Under the pieces are notes generated by a model that saw nothing but the letters and a program-made list of their open reading frames with translations, had not been told where the DNA came from and made no database searches. The position numbers were made by a program, and so were the translations under genes. A stretch of DNA of 64,000 bases from Artemisia argyi. Lineage: Eukaryota; Streptophyta; Magnoliopsida; Asterales; Asteraceae. The stretch lies in assembly GCA_030686995.1 (NCBI GenBank), contig CM060680.1, positions 202,417,322-202,481,321 of the forward strand, given 5' to 3'. This document shows positions 39,741 through 53,123 of this stretch, in pieces; within the stretch, counting starts at the first letter, position 1; each line of letters begins with the position of its first letter.

Positions 39741-40259
39741 TATCATCAATCAACTCATTATTTTGATAAAATGACATAAAAATAGAATGCTAGATGTAAT
39801 TTATATATGAAGCAGTCTAATTTGACATGCATATAAAAAACAACTGACGTACCAAGAGGACAAGTACATTGTATACAAAATAAAGGTTATATTTCACTAT
39901 CGAATTCAATTTAAGTTATTATCTTGTAAACGTTATTTTGTATAGGAAAAGGCTCACAACATATCATGACAAACATATGAATTTAAAACGAGTCGCCTTC
40001 TTCACATAATATGAACAGGTTAATTTGCTTTTAAGCATTAGTAGTGCCTTTGCTTAATGCTGTTGAATTTATTCGAGAGACACAAATCCTACTTTTATTC
40101 TATTCAACGTGAATAAACTGTACAGTTTGCTAGAAGAGTAATTTGCTTTGTTATCGAATCTGCTTTTAGAAGTAATAAAACAAGTATCATGCTAGTGCTT
40201 ACTTTAGGCTTTAATCGGCTACGAACTAGAAAAAATAATAAGAAAAGATGACTAAAAAC

Positions 40260-40453
40260 CAATGTTGCAAAAATCGTGAATTGATCCTGAAGCGGTCGAG
40301 GGCCGAGTTGCGTTTTTTCGCCGATTAATCGGCTCAAAACTTTGTAATCGCCGATTAATCGGCTAACTTCCTTGTAAATGTCTCCAAGTTCCAGGGCCTT
40401 GTAGCTTAAAATCGGCAATTACAAAGCCTTGTAGGCCGTTTTTTGCAATATTG
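40260..40453. mobile_element. hAT-type MITE, 194 bp, 8-bp TSD
   Basis: Ends CAATGTTGCAAAAA and the complement of TTTTTTGCAATATTG are inverted. CTAAAAAC is duplicated on both sides (40252-40259, 40454-40461) and is present once in the paralogue near 32581. The interior has repeated CGATTAATCGGCT words. Confidence 0.9.
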
Positions 40454-40627
40454 CTAAAAACACTAGATATCATATAGGCAAATATAAAAGTTCTATGAAA
40501 ATTGGTCAAAAAGAATTTCAAAAACCAATATACTAATTATTTTTCCACGTATAAAACTTAAAATATATATATTTCCAACGGATTTATCTTTAAACAATTT
40601 GTTCAACAAAGGAAAAATCTTTAGTCA

Positions 40628-40771
40628 ATGGGAGTTGATTGGTACATTTTATTTTTTGATTGGGACACTCATATGTACTACCGGTCAAAGCACTATACAT
40701 CCATAGTACAACAGTTTAATGCATATGGAGGATTGTCCCAATAAAGATGGAGTGTGCAAATCATTTCCCTT
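40628..40771. mobile_element. Short MITE-like insertion, ~145 bp
   Basis: This stretch is absent from the paralogue near 32752. Its ends are weakly inverted (GGGAGTTGATTGGTACA versus the complement of TGTGCAAATCATTTCCC). Boundaries and duplication are not exact. Confidence 0.5.
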
Positions 40772-41092
40772 AGACAATATATACGTACTTTGTCTAGCTA
40801 GCAGGATAGACAATATTTGAGTCAAATTCATGAATGAAAGCATGACTAAAAATGACCGGATGCACAAAAAATTTTAAACCATAATATTAGACACAAGTTT
40901 TTAATACCGGTTGTATTCAGATAAAATTGAAGTTTTTCAAATAATTTAACTCCACAAAGCAAAATTTATCAGGTCCCGTGATACCGCGAAAACTTCTTAG
41001 CGTCAGTGCTCAAATCATCTATCTATAGTTATAAATCAAATAAATACTAATTTCAGATGTATTGTTGTTCATAGTAATTACTATTTTTTTTT

Positions 41093-42860
41093 TTTCTTTT
41101 TCTTTCTATAATGTCCTTTTCCATAAAACAACTTTTTTGATAGAAAATCCTGAGCCATCACAATAGTTCATAAAAAATCATGGCATAAAGAAAGGCCATG
41201 AAATAAAGTATAAGCAACTCTACGCCGTCAACTTGGAATATTCCAATATTTGTTCCATTTGAAGAAATTGCCGATTCTTTATTGCTAAGTAATCACCCAA
41301 TTTTATTTTACACATCATTTATATTATGCTCAATTTTTAATTTTTTACCTAAATAATCCAAAGTTTTTTCTTAAGATTTAGACGTAGCAAAATTACGAAC
41401 TCAAAAGTACTTCTACGCTTTTGAGCATAAGATTTTTGGGTTCTTGTCTTGTTTAGGCATTTGGGTTTTTACTTTCGACAAAACAGAAAGTATTATTAAC
41501 CGGTTAGAAATCAGGCTTTCCGAGTATAGTACACCGTGTTTTTCGATATTAGCATACATTCTTGCTAGCAAGTTCTTGAATAGTATAAAGCATAAACACG
41601 ATCATTATTATCTTTCACATATTATCTTCGAGACAAAGTATCAATCAGCGTTGACAGTCATCATTGTCATCATTTCTTTTGCAAAAAATTATATATTGTT
41701 GTTTCATTATCAAAATATTACCCAATAGCATCTTTCCAAATGTGGTTTTTTTAATATTTACCGTGTCTTTTGACCTTTTACCAAAAAACAAATGTACTTT
41801 TTCTAGTCGTTAAGAAATACACCTAATTTATACACAACTTTTGATTTGAACAATTGAATTTTGATTAATGGTTAGTAATTGTTCAAACTGACTCAAGTTG
41901 TGTATAACAACTTGATGAGGATCTTCCTCCAACTTTAAATTTTAATTAATTTTATATATTAATGGCATTATGGTGGTTGGGTGTGATTTGTGAGGATAAA
42001 GGACACATTAACCCCACCATACAAACTCATCCTTATAACATCTTAGGGGAAATTGCATATATATTTACTAAAACTCAAAAACTTGCATATTTTTTTAAAA
42101 TACTAGTTTTCAATACATGATGTATAAAATTGCCCCAACATCTTATTACAAACCTTTTTTATCATATTATTTTACATTTCTATATATGGTTTTTAATCCA
42201 TGATTTTGATGTTTTAGTGAATGGTTCTTGCCATTCTTGCCCCCATTAGAAATCCTTTAAATATTTATAATATTACTTGGTCAGGAATGAAAGTTGTTCA
42301 TAGAATTTTAGTGGTAGATATTTAAAGCTTGAATATCATATTAATTATCATATATGTGCTCTCTTTTCTATTTAGATGGTTTCTCAAAGAAAAACATTAT
42401 GTTTCGCATAGTAATATTGATCTTTAGTGCTAGACGAGTTTCGATCATATGTATTGTAATTTTATCTTAATAAATATCTTTAAGTTGTTATTGTTAATGA
42501 AATGGGGTCATATAAACTTGATTACGTTTTAGAAATAGCATTCGATCATTTTCATTTTATCAACTGGTATACAAATAAAAGAAAGGAAGATCAACCACAT
42601 TAAGTATAAAAAAGAGGATTCTTTTTTGCCAATTTTATCCCACACTTTAACATATATTATCACACATTAAAAGTCACAACAAAAGCACACACCTCTTTCC
42701 TTGCACCGAACAAGCTTTTAAAAGATATGCTTTATAACCATAGTATTAAAAAGATGATATATTAGGACAAGAAAGAAGAATTAGAACTAATGAGAATGTA
42801 AACAAGTTTTATGACTTCTTGGGGTTTTGTATACCTCACAAATTAACTATCTATCATAAT
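41093..42860. other. Spacer, nothing recognised
   Basis: AT-rich, with no gene model or clear element. Open frames here (for example 41444-41728) look like chance. Confidence 0.5.
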
Positions 42861-44785
42861 CACATAAAATATGTTTGTTTAAATAAAGTTTACCAGTCAT
42901 CTAACATGAATTTATAGCTAATAAAAAGTTATTTACTTATTTAGTATATATTCATTATAATTTATAAGTTAAAATTGTTTTAGTGGGGTTAATTGTGTAT
43001 ATTTTGTGTGGGTTATGAAATAAGACCAAGTGTCCAAGTGCAGTGCATCTAGACTCTCACGTGCTACCAAAGAGCAAATAAAAATATGATCATTTAAGAT
43101 TTTTTATTTTATTTTATTTTATTTATTTATTTATTTATTTATTATTTTTATTTTTTTACCTACAGTATTTTAAGAATGAAATACGAGCCTAGCTAAATAA
43201 TGTGAACTCATAACGTGTTGATGAATTTCTACATATACATTATAAAAGATATATGATCGTACTCTAGCAAGTTGACTGTAAAATTTCAAAAGTGAAAATG
43301 AATGGTAATATTAATATATACTAGTATGCATAACATGTTGATGAATATATACATTATAAAAGATATATGATCATTTCTTCGTTATGTTTTCAAGACGTCG
43401 AAGGAGTTTGCTCTTTAAATTATGTAGCTACATCTTTATATCCAAAGAAACATATACATGCTTTTTCGTATGTTTATATCCAAAGAAACATATCCAATTT
43501 TGTCTGAGCGGTGTATTCGGAGGGGGAGGTAGGATCTAGAAACGAGTTCTTCATGATGTTCTAGATATCTGCAATTCCAAATCTTTGTTTTTTTTATAAA
43601 CGCAATACGATGTTTTGTCAATGGGAAATTAAGATGGTGATAAAAATGTCTTGATTTTCATTGCATTTCTAGCCAAATTTAAATAAGAACCTTCATAGAT
43701 ATTTCTATACGTGAATCAATGGGCTGACTTCAATGGGCTTTTGGTAGTATCAAACCTTTAACGGGCCTGAAACTCGGTAACAAATTAACAATCATAACAA
43801 TGACATCTCTCTATCGTTTATAGTTTTATACACACTACTTAAAATAATTGAAAGATATAATGTTTCACACTTTTTACTTGTTATTCTAGTTCTTCAAGTG
43901 AACAAACTTTGCTATGATAATGGTACATCGTCTCAGTTAATCTGCTCAAGGTTAAAAATGCAAGAAACGTGCATGCAAAAATAAACTATAACCATTGTTT
44001 CATTGCTTACCATTACTTAGAATGCTACTTCACTCGGAAAATAGAAGTACAATTGTATTATTATCTCCATAGTTTACCTTACTACTGTTCTCACTTGGTC
44101 ATAATTTATCAGTCATCTCATTTAATCATCAACTATTTGTAATAATTCAACTCTATTTGACTTTTTCTTTTGGGTCAATATTGTGAATATTTAAGTACAG
44201 GCAATCTTGATTAAAAAAAAGTATCTTCTTTGCTAATCCTCAGGAGTGGTCATAGGAACCACCAAGGTGGTAAGTATTTTAGCCTCATGATTGACCCGCC
44301 CATTTTTAAAAAGTGTATATGTTGAGCTATTCTTATGAGTTTCATGCAAACTTTAACGAATACTGGTAAATGTTAACTTAGCTGTAAAATTGTATTTATA
44401 AGGCACTAGCGTACAACGGTGTATCTCAAGCACTCGTTGATCCATTTTTCAAAAGCGTATATGTTGGGCCTGGTCAATGTTGACATGTTGTCCACGACCT
44501 AAACAGAATGACCAAAAGTATAAAAAAGAAAAACTAACTGAGCTATAGTTATTTTCTTAATTTGGCTAAATGGGGTTGTATCGTGTGTGACCAGTCCAAA
44601 ACAAATTTAGCTAAAAGGTTTATTTTTCTTAATGCAGGCGGGTCAAACCAACCCAGATAGATGGAAATGTAAACAAGGTGTTACACATAAGAAACCTTTG
44701 ATAGATGGAAATGATACAAAACAGTATATAGATTTAACAGTATTATGCAATATCTTTGGGAATGACCCTCATGGTTAAAAATGGT

Positions 44786-46989
44786 TCAGTAGAAGTTGCC
44801 AAACCTTTCCCTAACGAAAATGCCACCACAATATGTAGCACTTATCAATTCCACAATAAGAGGAAACTGAAGGGTCACAAAGGACGTAATCGGAAGGCAT
44901 GTCAATGCACCTATTGGAATAAGCATCGATGAGTTACTTTGTCCAAACACAAGGAACAATGTTGCTCCAAAAGCTATGATCATTGCTGTCGTTGAGAGGA
45001 ACAACATAGTGAGGCCAATAATAAGCTTCGTTGGTAACTTGATGAGAAAGTCTTGTTCTGCAAAACGTGCGGTTAGGATCGATAAAAACAATAACAATGA
45101 CGTAACCGCTGTGAATAATGATATTGCATCTGATATAGCAAATACTGTGAATGCAATGTTGTTAGTGAAAATGGGTATCCCTGATTCCTGATTGTTTCCA
45201 CCGGGCACTGTTATAGCTGCTGCAAATACAATGGTGATAATGAGTGCAGCTGTTATTGTGTATGACTCGGCAGTTTTCTTTATCCAGTTCTCTCCCTCGA
45301 TCACCAGGTCTTTGTGCTCTCTTGTGAAAACCATTTCAGGCGTTTCATCATCTGAGTTCTTTTGTAACCGGTTTAAGGGACATACAAATCGTTCAACTTC
45401 CTAATAAATATTACGACATATTAACCTTGGAAGATATATAATAATACGTCTTAACAACTTTATGTATGCTGAATAAAATTCAAACTTCGATCGAGTCATT
45501 GGTTAAAGTACATTACCTTGAACCATTGTAGTTCGCGTTGAACTTGCAGAGCTGCCCCCGATATTAGATTCAATTTGTTAATAGGTGCCAATCTTGCAGC
45601 CAAATGCAAGAGGTTATTCCCAAAAGCATCTTTCATTGTTTTATAAATATTCTTGTGTTCGCTCATTTCGTATAGTAGGTTGTAAATCTTCTCTGAACGA
45701 CTTATCACAGAATATTGAATAAAATTATGACCATCTTCATTGGTACTCCAAATTGCATCAGGAAAATGCGTCATAATACGTCTAATAAAAGTGGATGAAT
45801 TTCTTCTAGTGGCTTCAAAAGTCGAAGTGGTGTAATACTGATGATAGGTGCTCGTGTTATCTTTAGTAAGTATCTTTTTACATACATCAGATAAGAGATT
45901 GGTTGTATCTTCATGAATCTGAATCGTATCTTTAAAGAAAGGTCGTACTGCAACATAAAGACAAATAAAAATCTCAAAAAAATAAGTAACTTTCTTTCTC
46001 TTACATTTTTGGTCATATAAGTATTGTAACTTTTGATTGGTCTTACCAAGTAGCTTAAGGAATTTGTAGAACACAAGTGCAACCGCGCCCAAGACTGCAC
46101 GATGAGTTGATTGTTAGAATTGTGGAGTTCAACCAGTGAACTACAAAAACATTAATTAATGTCTCAAATGAAGTATTCACTTTCAACTTTACAAGAAAGG
46201 TTGAATTATAATAAGAATGTTGTTTTCCGTGAGAATCATGTACGAATGGTCTAAAAGTTCATTTTCACACTATCTTCTTTGTAGGTGTCCGATTTAAATA
46301 ACTTGTTAAGAATGTCTGGTAAAATAATCATATAATATAACATGATAATTAAAAAAAAAATTAAAAATCTATGCAACTATTTATTGATAAATTGTGATTA
46401 ATTGGAAGAATTGTCTTTATACAATTAAGTTATAAATTGTTATAATTCATTTGTACCGTAATTATTGTACTCGTACAATCGTTAAATGTATGTGATAATC
46501 TAAATATACAAAAAGATAATCACGTAAAAAAATATGTGATTACTTGGTTATATTATATGATTATATCATAAGATTTATTTAGTTGTCAATAAGCTTTCAC
46601 GAAAAAGTCTTAGTAAGTTATTTAAAAAGTTATCTAAATAAGACACATGAAAAAAATTGAAAAAAAAATATTAATAGTTTTACCTTCTCGCAAGAATAGA
46701 CATTCTTATATAAACTATCATCGTGAGAAGGAAGAAAAATTAGCTCAAAATTTCCAAATGAATCCACAATAATTTGGAGGTTTGGGATTAAAAATGCTTG
46801 AATTTCTTTCTAGCTAAAAGTTTATTAAAACAAAATGTAACTAAATTGTCACAAATTATGATTTTATGTAGCCACTAATTACTTAGCCTTTATATAACTC
46901 AAATTTTCAATTTCGAGTTTTGTATGTATATTGTGACAATTTAACCATTTTGTTTATCAATAAGGGAGGGGTAAATTTTAAAATTTTAA

Positions 46990-47048
<59 letters not shown>

Positions 47049-49651
47049 ATACAAAGTTCAAATTTAAAAGTGTGAGTTATATAAAAGTCAAAAAATTATT
47101 AGACTACATAAAACCGTAAAATGTGACGAGTTTGTTGCATTTTTTATTATCATTATTGCTTATTTAAAGACAGTACAGAAAACTAAATGATCAATTTAGT
47201 TTCCCGGCCTCTCTCTCTCGCATACAAATTTAAAGATTTTCATGAAACTTTTTCTTTTCAAATATTCTTTTAACTTCAAACTATTAAAAAGGGTTTATGT
47301 TTGTGATGATACAAAGAATTCGTAATAAGAATTTTTTTTCAAAAATAGGAGTTTAATAGGAGTAGTATTTTGGGAAATGAAAAATCGCCTTCTTTTGTCT
47401 AGGGAATTTTAAATAAGAAGTTGAAAAAGTTGTCAAATTCTTTTCTTTTAATCTTTTATCATGTTGTTGTTAATGTTTATCATCTCATGACGTACCTAAT
47501 AAAACCATGGTAAAAAGAATAACTAATGTCGTTAAAGGTTGGCGACCACGTGACGAATACATATAGTTCCGAAGTCTGTCTACAGTAGGCCTGCAGGAGG
47601 CACCCATCCTATAATACTCTTCCTCCCAACCTGAAACATGGATAAAAAATTGGTGTACATGAACTAATTTAATTAATAGAAATATTAAAGAAACAAATTC
47701 ATTACCTCTTTTCCAAAAATTGAGTTCACGTGGAAAGTTTTGAGCTAAAGCCGTCAACACAGCATCACTATCGGAAAGTATGGCATCCGGGTATTTATCG
47801 ATTATCTTTTTTGCTAAGCCTACATATTTCAAAAAATTAATTAGTGGTATATAAAATGACAAGCTCATCACAACTTTTGAAGACAATAGACGGCACTTAC
47901 GAAAATCTTGACAAGAGATAGCAAGAAGAACAAGCCCCTCGCCACTTTTGCCCGTAAAAAGAGCATGGTACTGAGCAGCTAGCCGATACTGAGAATACTC
48001 GGCATCCTCGTCATCCTTTGAATCCTCCTCACTTGAAACCGTAAAAAGAATACCATACCCATGCGCTTTCATGTACTCAAACAAACAGTGAGATGTCTTG
48101 GTATGCATATTGGAAATAGATAAGGCAAGTGGAATGTGACCCTCCTTATCCTTGACTTTTAACAATTCTGGATTTTTTTTCACCAACATGTTGACAGCTT
48201 CAGTGTTGCCACCAATAGCAGCAACATGAAGAAGACTGCTTCCATCAGAGTTTGTTATATCTAACAATTTCTTTGTCGGTGTCATTTCCAACAATTTCTT
48301 TAATAATTCATGATTCTTGGGAGAAGAACCCACTGCTACATGGAGTACTGTGTTTCCATTATTCGTGACTTTGTCCCAGGGGCTAAGATGGTTACTTTCT
48401 AATGGGCGTATTACCAAATCTGTTCTTCCTTCTATAATATACGTATAAAGCAGTCTCTTATTCCTTTCTCTCCAGGTTTTTTCTTCTGTTGGCTCGTCTT
48501 TTGATTTTGCATCTTCAGATGCTGTTATCACTTCTATTTCTGGTTCAGCTTGTCTTGGCGTTGATTTTGTTTCTACATGAATGAAATTTTCAATTTGGTT
48601 ATCAAAGGTTAAGAAAAACTAGAACATAGAAGGTATGCGTTAATATTTAAATCACCAGGGATTTCATACAGCAAACTAAAGCAAAGACGTCCATATATCT
48701 AGCTTCAGATTTACGCTCAATCGGTAACAACATCTTAAGAGTATGTACTTGAATTTACACTAAGTTAAGTTGGTTCCGCTAAAATATAACTCATCACTTA
48801 AACTAAATTGGAATCATTAGAAAACTAACTAGCCCACCTTATTAAAATTGATATCTTAATTAAACTAATATGAATAACAAGTTACTTCAGGGCAAGGGGT
48901 GTAAAGTACTGACAATTATGATGAAAGTGTAAAAAATAAAAAAAACATCTCTAAAAATGGTACGAATGAATAAAAATAAAGTTGGTTGTTGTAGAAGATT
49001 TTTGCATAGAAAAAAATAAACCAACCATGTTTCAGTAATCGCTTCAAAGTTTCATGAAAAATGTTGTGCTCGAATGATAAAAAACAAAAACTTTTGAAAA
49101 TTGTTTGCTCAGTAAAAAGTCATTCCTCAAATCACTATTTGAGATGCTCCGAGCGTTACATACTTTTAACTATTTCTCTAAATGACAAACAAAACAAATA
49201 AAACTTTGATTGGCAAAGGAAATAATGTACCTGATGCTTGTTCACGGACTGAAGGACCATAACTACGTTGCAGTTCATCCCATAAATCTTTTGCAGTGAA
49301 ATCTGTCTTCTTTTGCATGTGTGTGAGATGATTGACAGCCTTCCCGGCTACTTCTTCAGAGAGTGAACCAAGAATCCAACCTTTCACAAGTGAATCTGAT
49401 ATAATCCATGCCTCCATGTCTCCCACTTTCCTCTTCCCATTCTCCGCAGGGCGTGGGAACTGACCGTCGATGAAACCATACATTTGATGAGTCTTTAAGA
49501 GGCATAACATCTGTATTTCCCACAGATTATACTTATTCTTGCCGCTCAGGTTCACTGTAACCAAATTTGGGGCAATAAGTGAAGGGTATGGATATGCTTC
49601 ACCAACATTCACTATGAAGCTTGGATTAGAAGTTGAAGCTGCATTCGTCAT
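44786..49651 (-). CDS. Gag-like/ankyrin/PGG membrane protein, intact copy, 844 aa
   Basis: Likely an ACD6-type membrane protein in defence signalling; the family role is known, its role here is inferred. Exons on the minus strand are 49651-49231, 48572-47901, 47819-47706, 47630-47496, 46094-45517 and 45400-44786, all GT-AG, total 2535 nt in one frame. Exon 1 (aa 1-140) is a copia-Gag-like module (LSGKNKYNLWEIQM, SLVKGWILGSLSEE, TAKDLWDELQRSYG). Exon 2 has about three ankyrin repeats (NNGNTVLHVAV, DGSSLLHVAAIGGN, KEGHIPLALS). Exons 3-4 lead into a hydrophobic segment spanning the exon 4-5 junction (LVILFTMVLL). Exon 5 adds more ankyrin (DAFGNNLLHLAARL). Exon 6 carries the PGG motif (AAAITVPGGNN) and four membrane helices. 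The start codon matches the paralogue. Confidence 0.85.
46991..47047. repeat. AAT microsatellite in intron 4, right copy
   Basis: About nineteen AAT units; the left paralogue has about eleven at 20137-20170. Confidence 0.9.
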
Positions 49652-49790
49652 CTTGATCTTAATTAAAATTTGTATCTTTCTATTTTCTTTGTGTGAATCC
49701 TCATTCCATCTTCTTACATATTTAAACTAAAAGATGAAGTAACTTAATGTTGACAAAAGCCACGTTAGGATTCCTTGCTTCATGAAGCAT

Positions 49791-51528
49791 GATTGGGATT
49801 CCTTTCTTGGTTGTGTTCTGACCCGCCAAGACATGCAAATTTTAGATACACTACAGTGGGCTCGTGAAGTCTATATGGTGTTTGATGGCAGATTCATAAT
49901 AATAACATTTCTAGTTATGGTTCTTCCCATTCCATCACATTGGTCACTTTTTGTTGGTTTGAAGCTCCAAATGACCCACCGGTCAAATTTCGGAACATTG
50001 GTCTTTTTTTTTGGGTAAAAGGTCAACGACCCGGTAAATGTATTATCCAAAAAACGTTTAAGTACAATGGAATGTGGCTGAAGTACCACATTAACCTCAA
50101 GCACAGGCGCTTGATAAACAAGTGTTTATGACAGGCCATAAACACAAACCAAACCTAGCTAATTACAAAGTAACAAACTAGGTATAACAGCAAGACAAAA
50201 CATGAGATGCGAACATCCCACATCCACCCAGCAGCACGAACCGTTGAAGTACATAGAATGAGGGTGCAATCCCTCACCACAGTCCTAACGGACAACTTAT
50301 AGCCATCACATATGAATCAGTACAAGCATGATGACCAGTAGCGTATGAAAATAGGATTAACACACCCTAACTTCCAGCATATACACTCACGAGACCCCAA
50401 GATGAATAAGAATGCAATTGTTCCATGATCGTGTACATGTGGTTATGAACAAGAGTCTCAAAAAACCAGCAGCCAAAACAGTCCCAAAACCTCCAGCAAA
50501 ACTTCCATCTCTCCCTTAAACCCACTTCCAAATACAATCAAAACCAAACCAAAACGGGTTAACGTGCAGATAAAGCGTTAATCACACTCCAATCCACCAA
50601 TCGACCCTATGAAAAGGGACGATTAATCTGCAAATCAATATTACCAAAACCCTAAAAGGGTGTCGATAAAGCTTCAAAGGATATAGCAGCATCACCAAAC
50701 AACCCAAAGGATAGAACATTGGTCTTTTGTAGAGTTAGAATTGGTAATTTAGTGTATGTGTACTTTGGAAAGGATAATTTTATAGTTGTATTTGGTTTTA
50801 TAATTTCGCTCTTCTCGTATATTTAATAGTCTATTTCTTATAGTTTTAGTATATTAGGGGTTCGAGTGGTATAAAAATCGTATAAATTTTGGTCTCTTCG
50901 ATTGTGGTTGTTTTATATTTACTTTGTATTTGTTTCATTTTTATTGATTATATAATAATTTGATGTATTTTAGGAAGAAGAAGAAGAAGAAAAAAAGAAG
51001 CATGATTGGGAGATTGCAAATAAATAAATACATAAATGAAATTGGAGCGATAGAAATTTTTTATTTTGTTATGTGGCAAAACCAGTCCAAGTAATTGGTC
51101 AATAAAGTTAAAATTGAATACTAGATTGATAAAAATTGGTGGTGTTGCATTGATGAAGAACAAAAAAGAAAAAAAAAAAAAAAAAGAAAAAAAAACTTTG
51201 CTAGATGGGGAGAGTCGGAGAGATATTTATGTTAATTCCTTTGTTTATACCTTTCTTAAATCCATCTTTGCTTCCAACATCATTAGATTCCATATACTAT
51301 TCTTGTAATGTTGGATTTGGTATCTCTCTATACTTGTCTAACAATGAAAGCAATGATTATGTCACAATTTCATTGGAATATGGTTCTTTTCATGCACAAA
51401 ATGCCACAGACACCATATGATAACACCCAGTGAACATTAAACAAAAGATATTTTACAACATATCTTAAACAATTTAAACATTAATAAAATGAAAAATATA
51501 TTAAGAATTAAGATGCTCATATTTAAAC
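49791..51528. other. Spacer, nothing recognised
   Basis: Beyond the end of the segmental duplication no gene is supported. GAA and A-rich runs occur at 50974-51000 and 51160-51200. Short open frames lack splice logic or recognisable motifs. Confidence 0.5.
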
Positions 51529-51690
51529 ACCACCAAATGGTCTAATGGTAAGGTTATTAGTTTTGAGTTATAAAGGTACCTTGCTAGGTATGTATATTTG
51601 GAGGTGGTCATCTAAGAGCCGGAAACAATCCTAAGATTAACCCGGTGTGGCCGCATACATGAGTGAAAAAGTACATGCTTTTATATGTGA
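51529..51690 (+). mobile_element. SINE-like relic
   Basis: It starts with a box A-like TGGTCTAATGGTAAGG and ends with AACCCGGTGTGGCCGCATAC and an AGTGAAAAAG tail, in the style of plant tRNA-derived repeats. Box B is not clear and there is no poly(A) tail or target duplication. Confidence 0.4.
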
Positions 51691-51935
51691 ATAAACAAAC
51701 ACATGTCACAAACTGATGACTCAACAATTTTTTACAAGCTTTCAAGTGTCAACCTATTTCTTTGATGATTTTACAATTCTTATCCCCTATATTCTGAATG
51801 CATACGCATATATTATAAAAGAATACTGACATTGAATCTGTAACTTACCATACACAAATTCAATATAAAAGATACCAATTTGTAAGTATAACATACTTAA
51901 ATCTGCTGCTAAACATTCACAAACTAATATACTTA

Positions 51936-52680
51936 AGGGGCAATTCTACAAACGGACCAGTCGCTCAAGGTGGTGGACTCTTGTGTACCTAAGTAGGTTG
52001 GTTTCTTGAAATGGCCCGAGCGACTAGCGAATTTAATATAAGTTCGACATGTGGCACCCCAAAAGTAGTGCCCAATCATAATGTGTAAGGCATACTTTTG
52101 TGCTACTTATCACATGCGACTTATCAAAAGTTCGAGCGACCTTCTATTTTGTCACTTTCCTCCAAAATACTCCCCCCGTCCCATAATTATTGTCCACATT
52201 TGACTTTTTTAGTCTTTAGATTTCAAGTTTGACCGTAAATATTTTTCTTTGTCATATATATTACTTGATGCAAAATATATAAATGGATTGAGTTTTAAAT
52301 GTATTTTTCATTCGTATAATTTTCATTAAGTATTATATAACACAAATAAAAATATTTAATGTCAAAGTTGCAAAATAAAGACTTCAAAAGTCAAACGTGG
52401 ACAATAATTATAGGACGGAGGTAGTAGTCAAACTTCCACAAATAATATTTTATTCGTTTTGATCCTTCCTAAAGCCCAGCGACCTAGCGAAAAGTTTTAA
52501 GCGACTGACAAAATGTCACTTTTTTGTACATCACACATCAACCCTTTTTGTACCTTTTCAACAACTTTTTTTTAATAATAATTCGTTTTAAAGTATTTTT
52601 AACAAAATTTTTTAATCCTAATTATCCAGCGAATTAATTAGTATAGCTGAGCGATATTCTAAAATCCGATCGACTTTTTT
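51936..52680. repeat. AGCGAC-word cluster upstream of the Ulp1-like gene
   Basis: AGCGAC, AGCGA or close variants occur at about 52016, 52131, 52477, 52485, 52499, 52627, 52649 and 52666, with an inverted GTCGCT at about 51960. The same word clusters at 60200-60760 and 61620-62260. Such clusters can be transposase-binding subterminal repeats or promoter elements; neither is shown. A Stowaway MITE sits inside. Confidence 0.55.
52170..52424. mobile_element. Stowaway MITE, 255 bp
   Basis: The left end CTCCCCCCGTCCCATAATTA and the complement of ATTATAGGACGGAGGTAG are the standard Stowaway ends. TA flanks both sides (52168-52169, 52425-52426). Confidence 0.9.
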
Positions 52681-52705
52681 TATATCCCCAACAACAAGGC
52701 CGTTG

Positions 52706-52717
52706 TATATTATAAAT
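52706..52717 (+). promoter_or_regulatory. Candidate TATA box of the DUF1985/Ulp1 gene
   Basis: TATATTATAAAT lies about 95 bp before the inferred ATG at 52812, a usual plant distance allowing for a short leader. Confidence 0.4.
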
Positions 52718-52811
52718 TTTATATCCCAAAAACACAAAAAACACTACTATACTCTCACAAACCAAGACCCATCTTCTTCAATTGCAAACTTGTAACCTTA
52801 AAAGAATCTTA

Positions 52812-53079
52812 ATGTTGTTTCATATCAGGGTATATTTACTATGTTTCGACCATTATTCTATACCTTTTGTAAATCATATTCGTATTCGTATAATGAAAAT
52901 GCTTTACACTTGCATATATTGTTATACATGACATGTCTGCATATTTATTTGATTTAAATTGGTTTAATTATATTTGTTTACCTTTGCATTCAATTTCATA
53001 GTTTAGTTTGCAACCAAATATTGTTTCACCAGATCCATTATATTCATGTGGTGGTTACTATATTTTGGTGTTTGATTAT

Positions 53080-53123
<44 letters not shown>

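Larger units (their letters stand above)
38320..41092. repeat. Duplicated non-coding block, copy 2
   Basis: Collinear with 31766-33088 apart from insertions of a Helitron, a hAT MITE and an ~145-bp element, and one ~225-bp deletion near 40018. Comparison of the copies gives exact insertion points. Confidence 0.85.
42861..49790. repeat. Segmental duplication, right copy
   Basis: Compact paralogue of 665-22785, without the LTR element, Helitrons and SINE. It carries its own small insertion of TTTTA/TTTA repeats at about 43100-43165 and the intact ANK/PGG gene. Confidence 0.85.

Noticed and set aside
41444..41728. 94-codon open frame
   Set aside because: Composition matches AT-rich spacer and there is no homology by eye.
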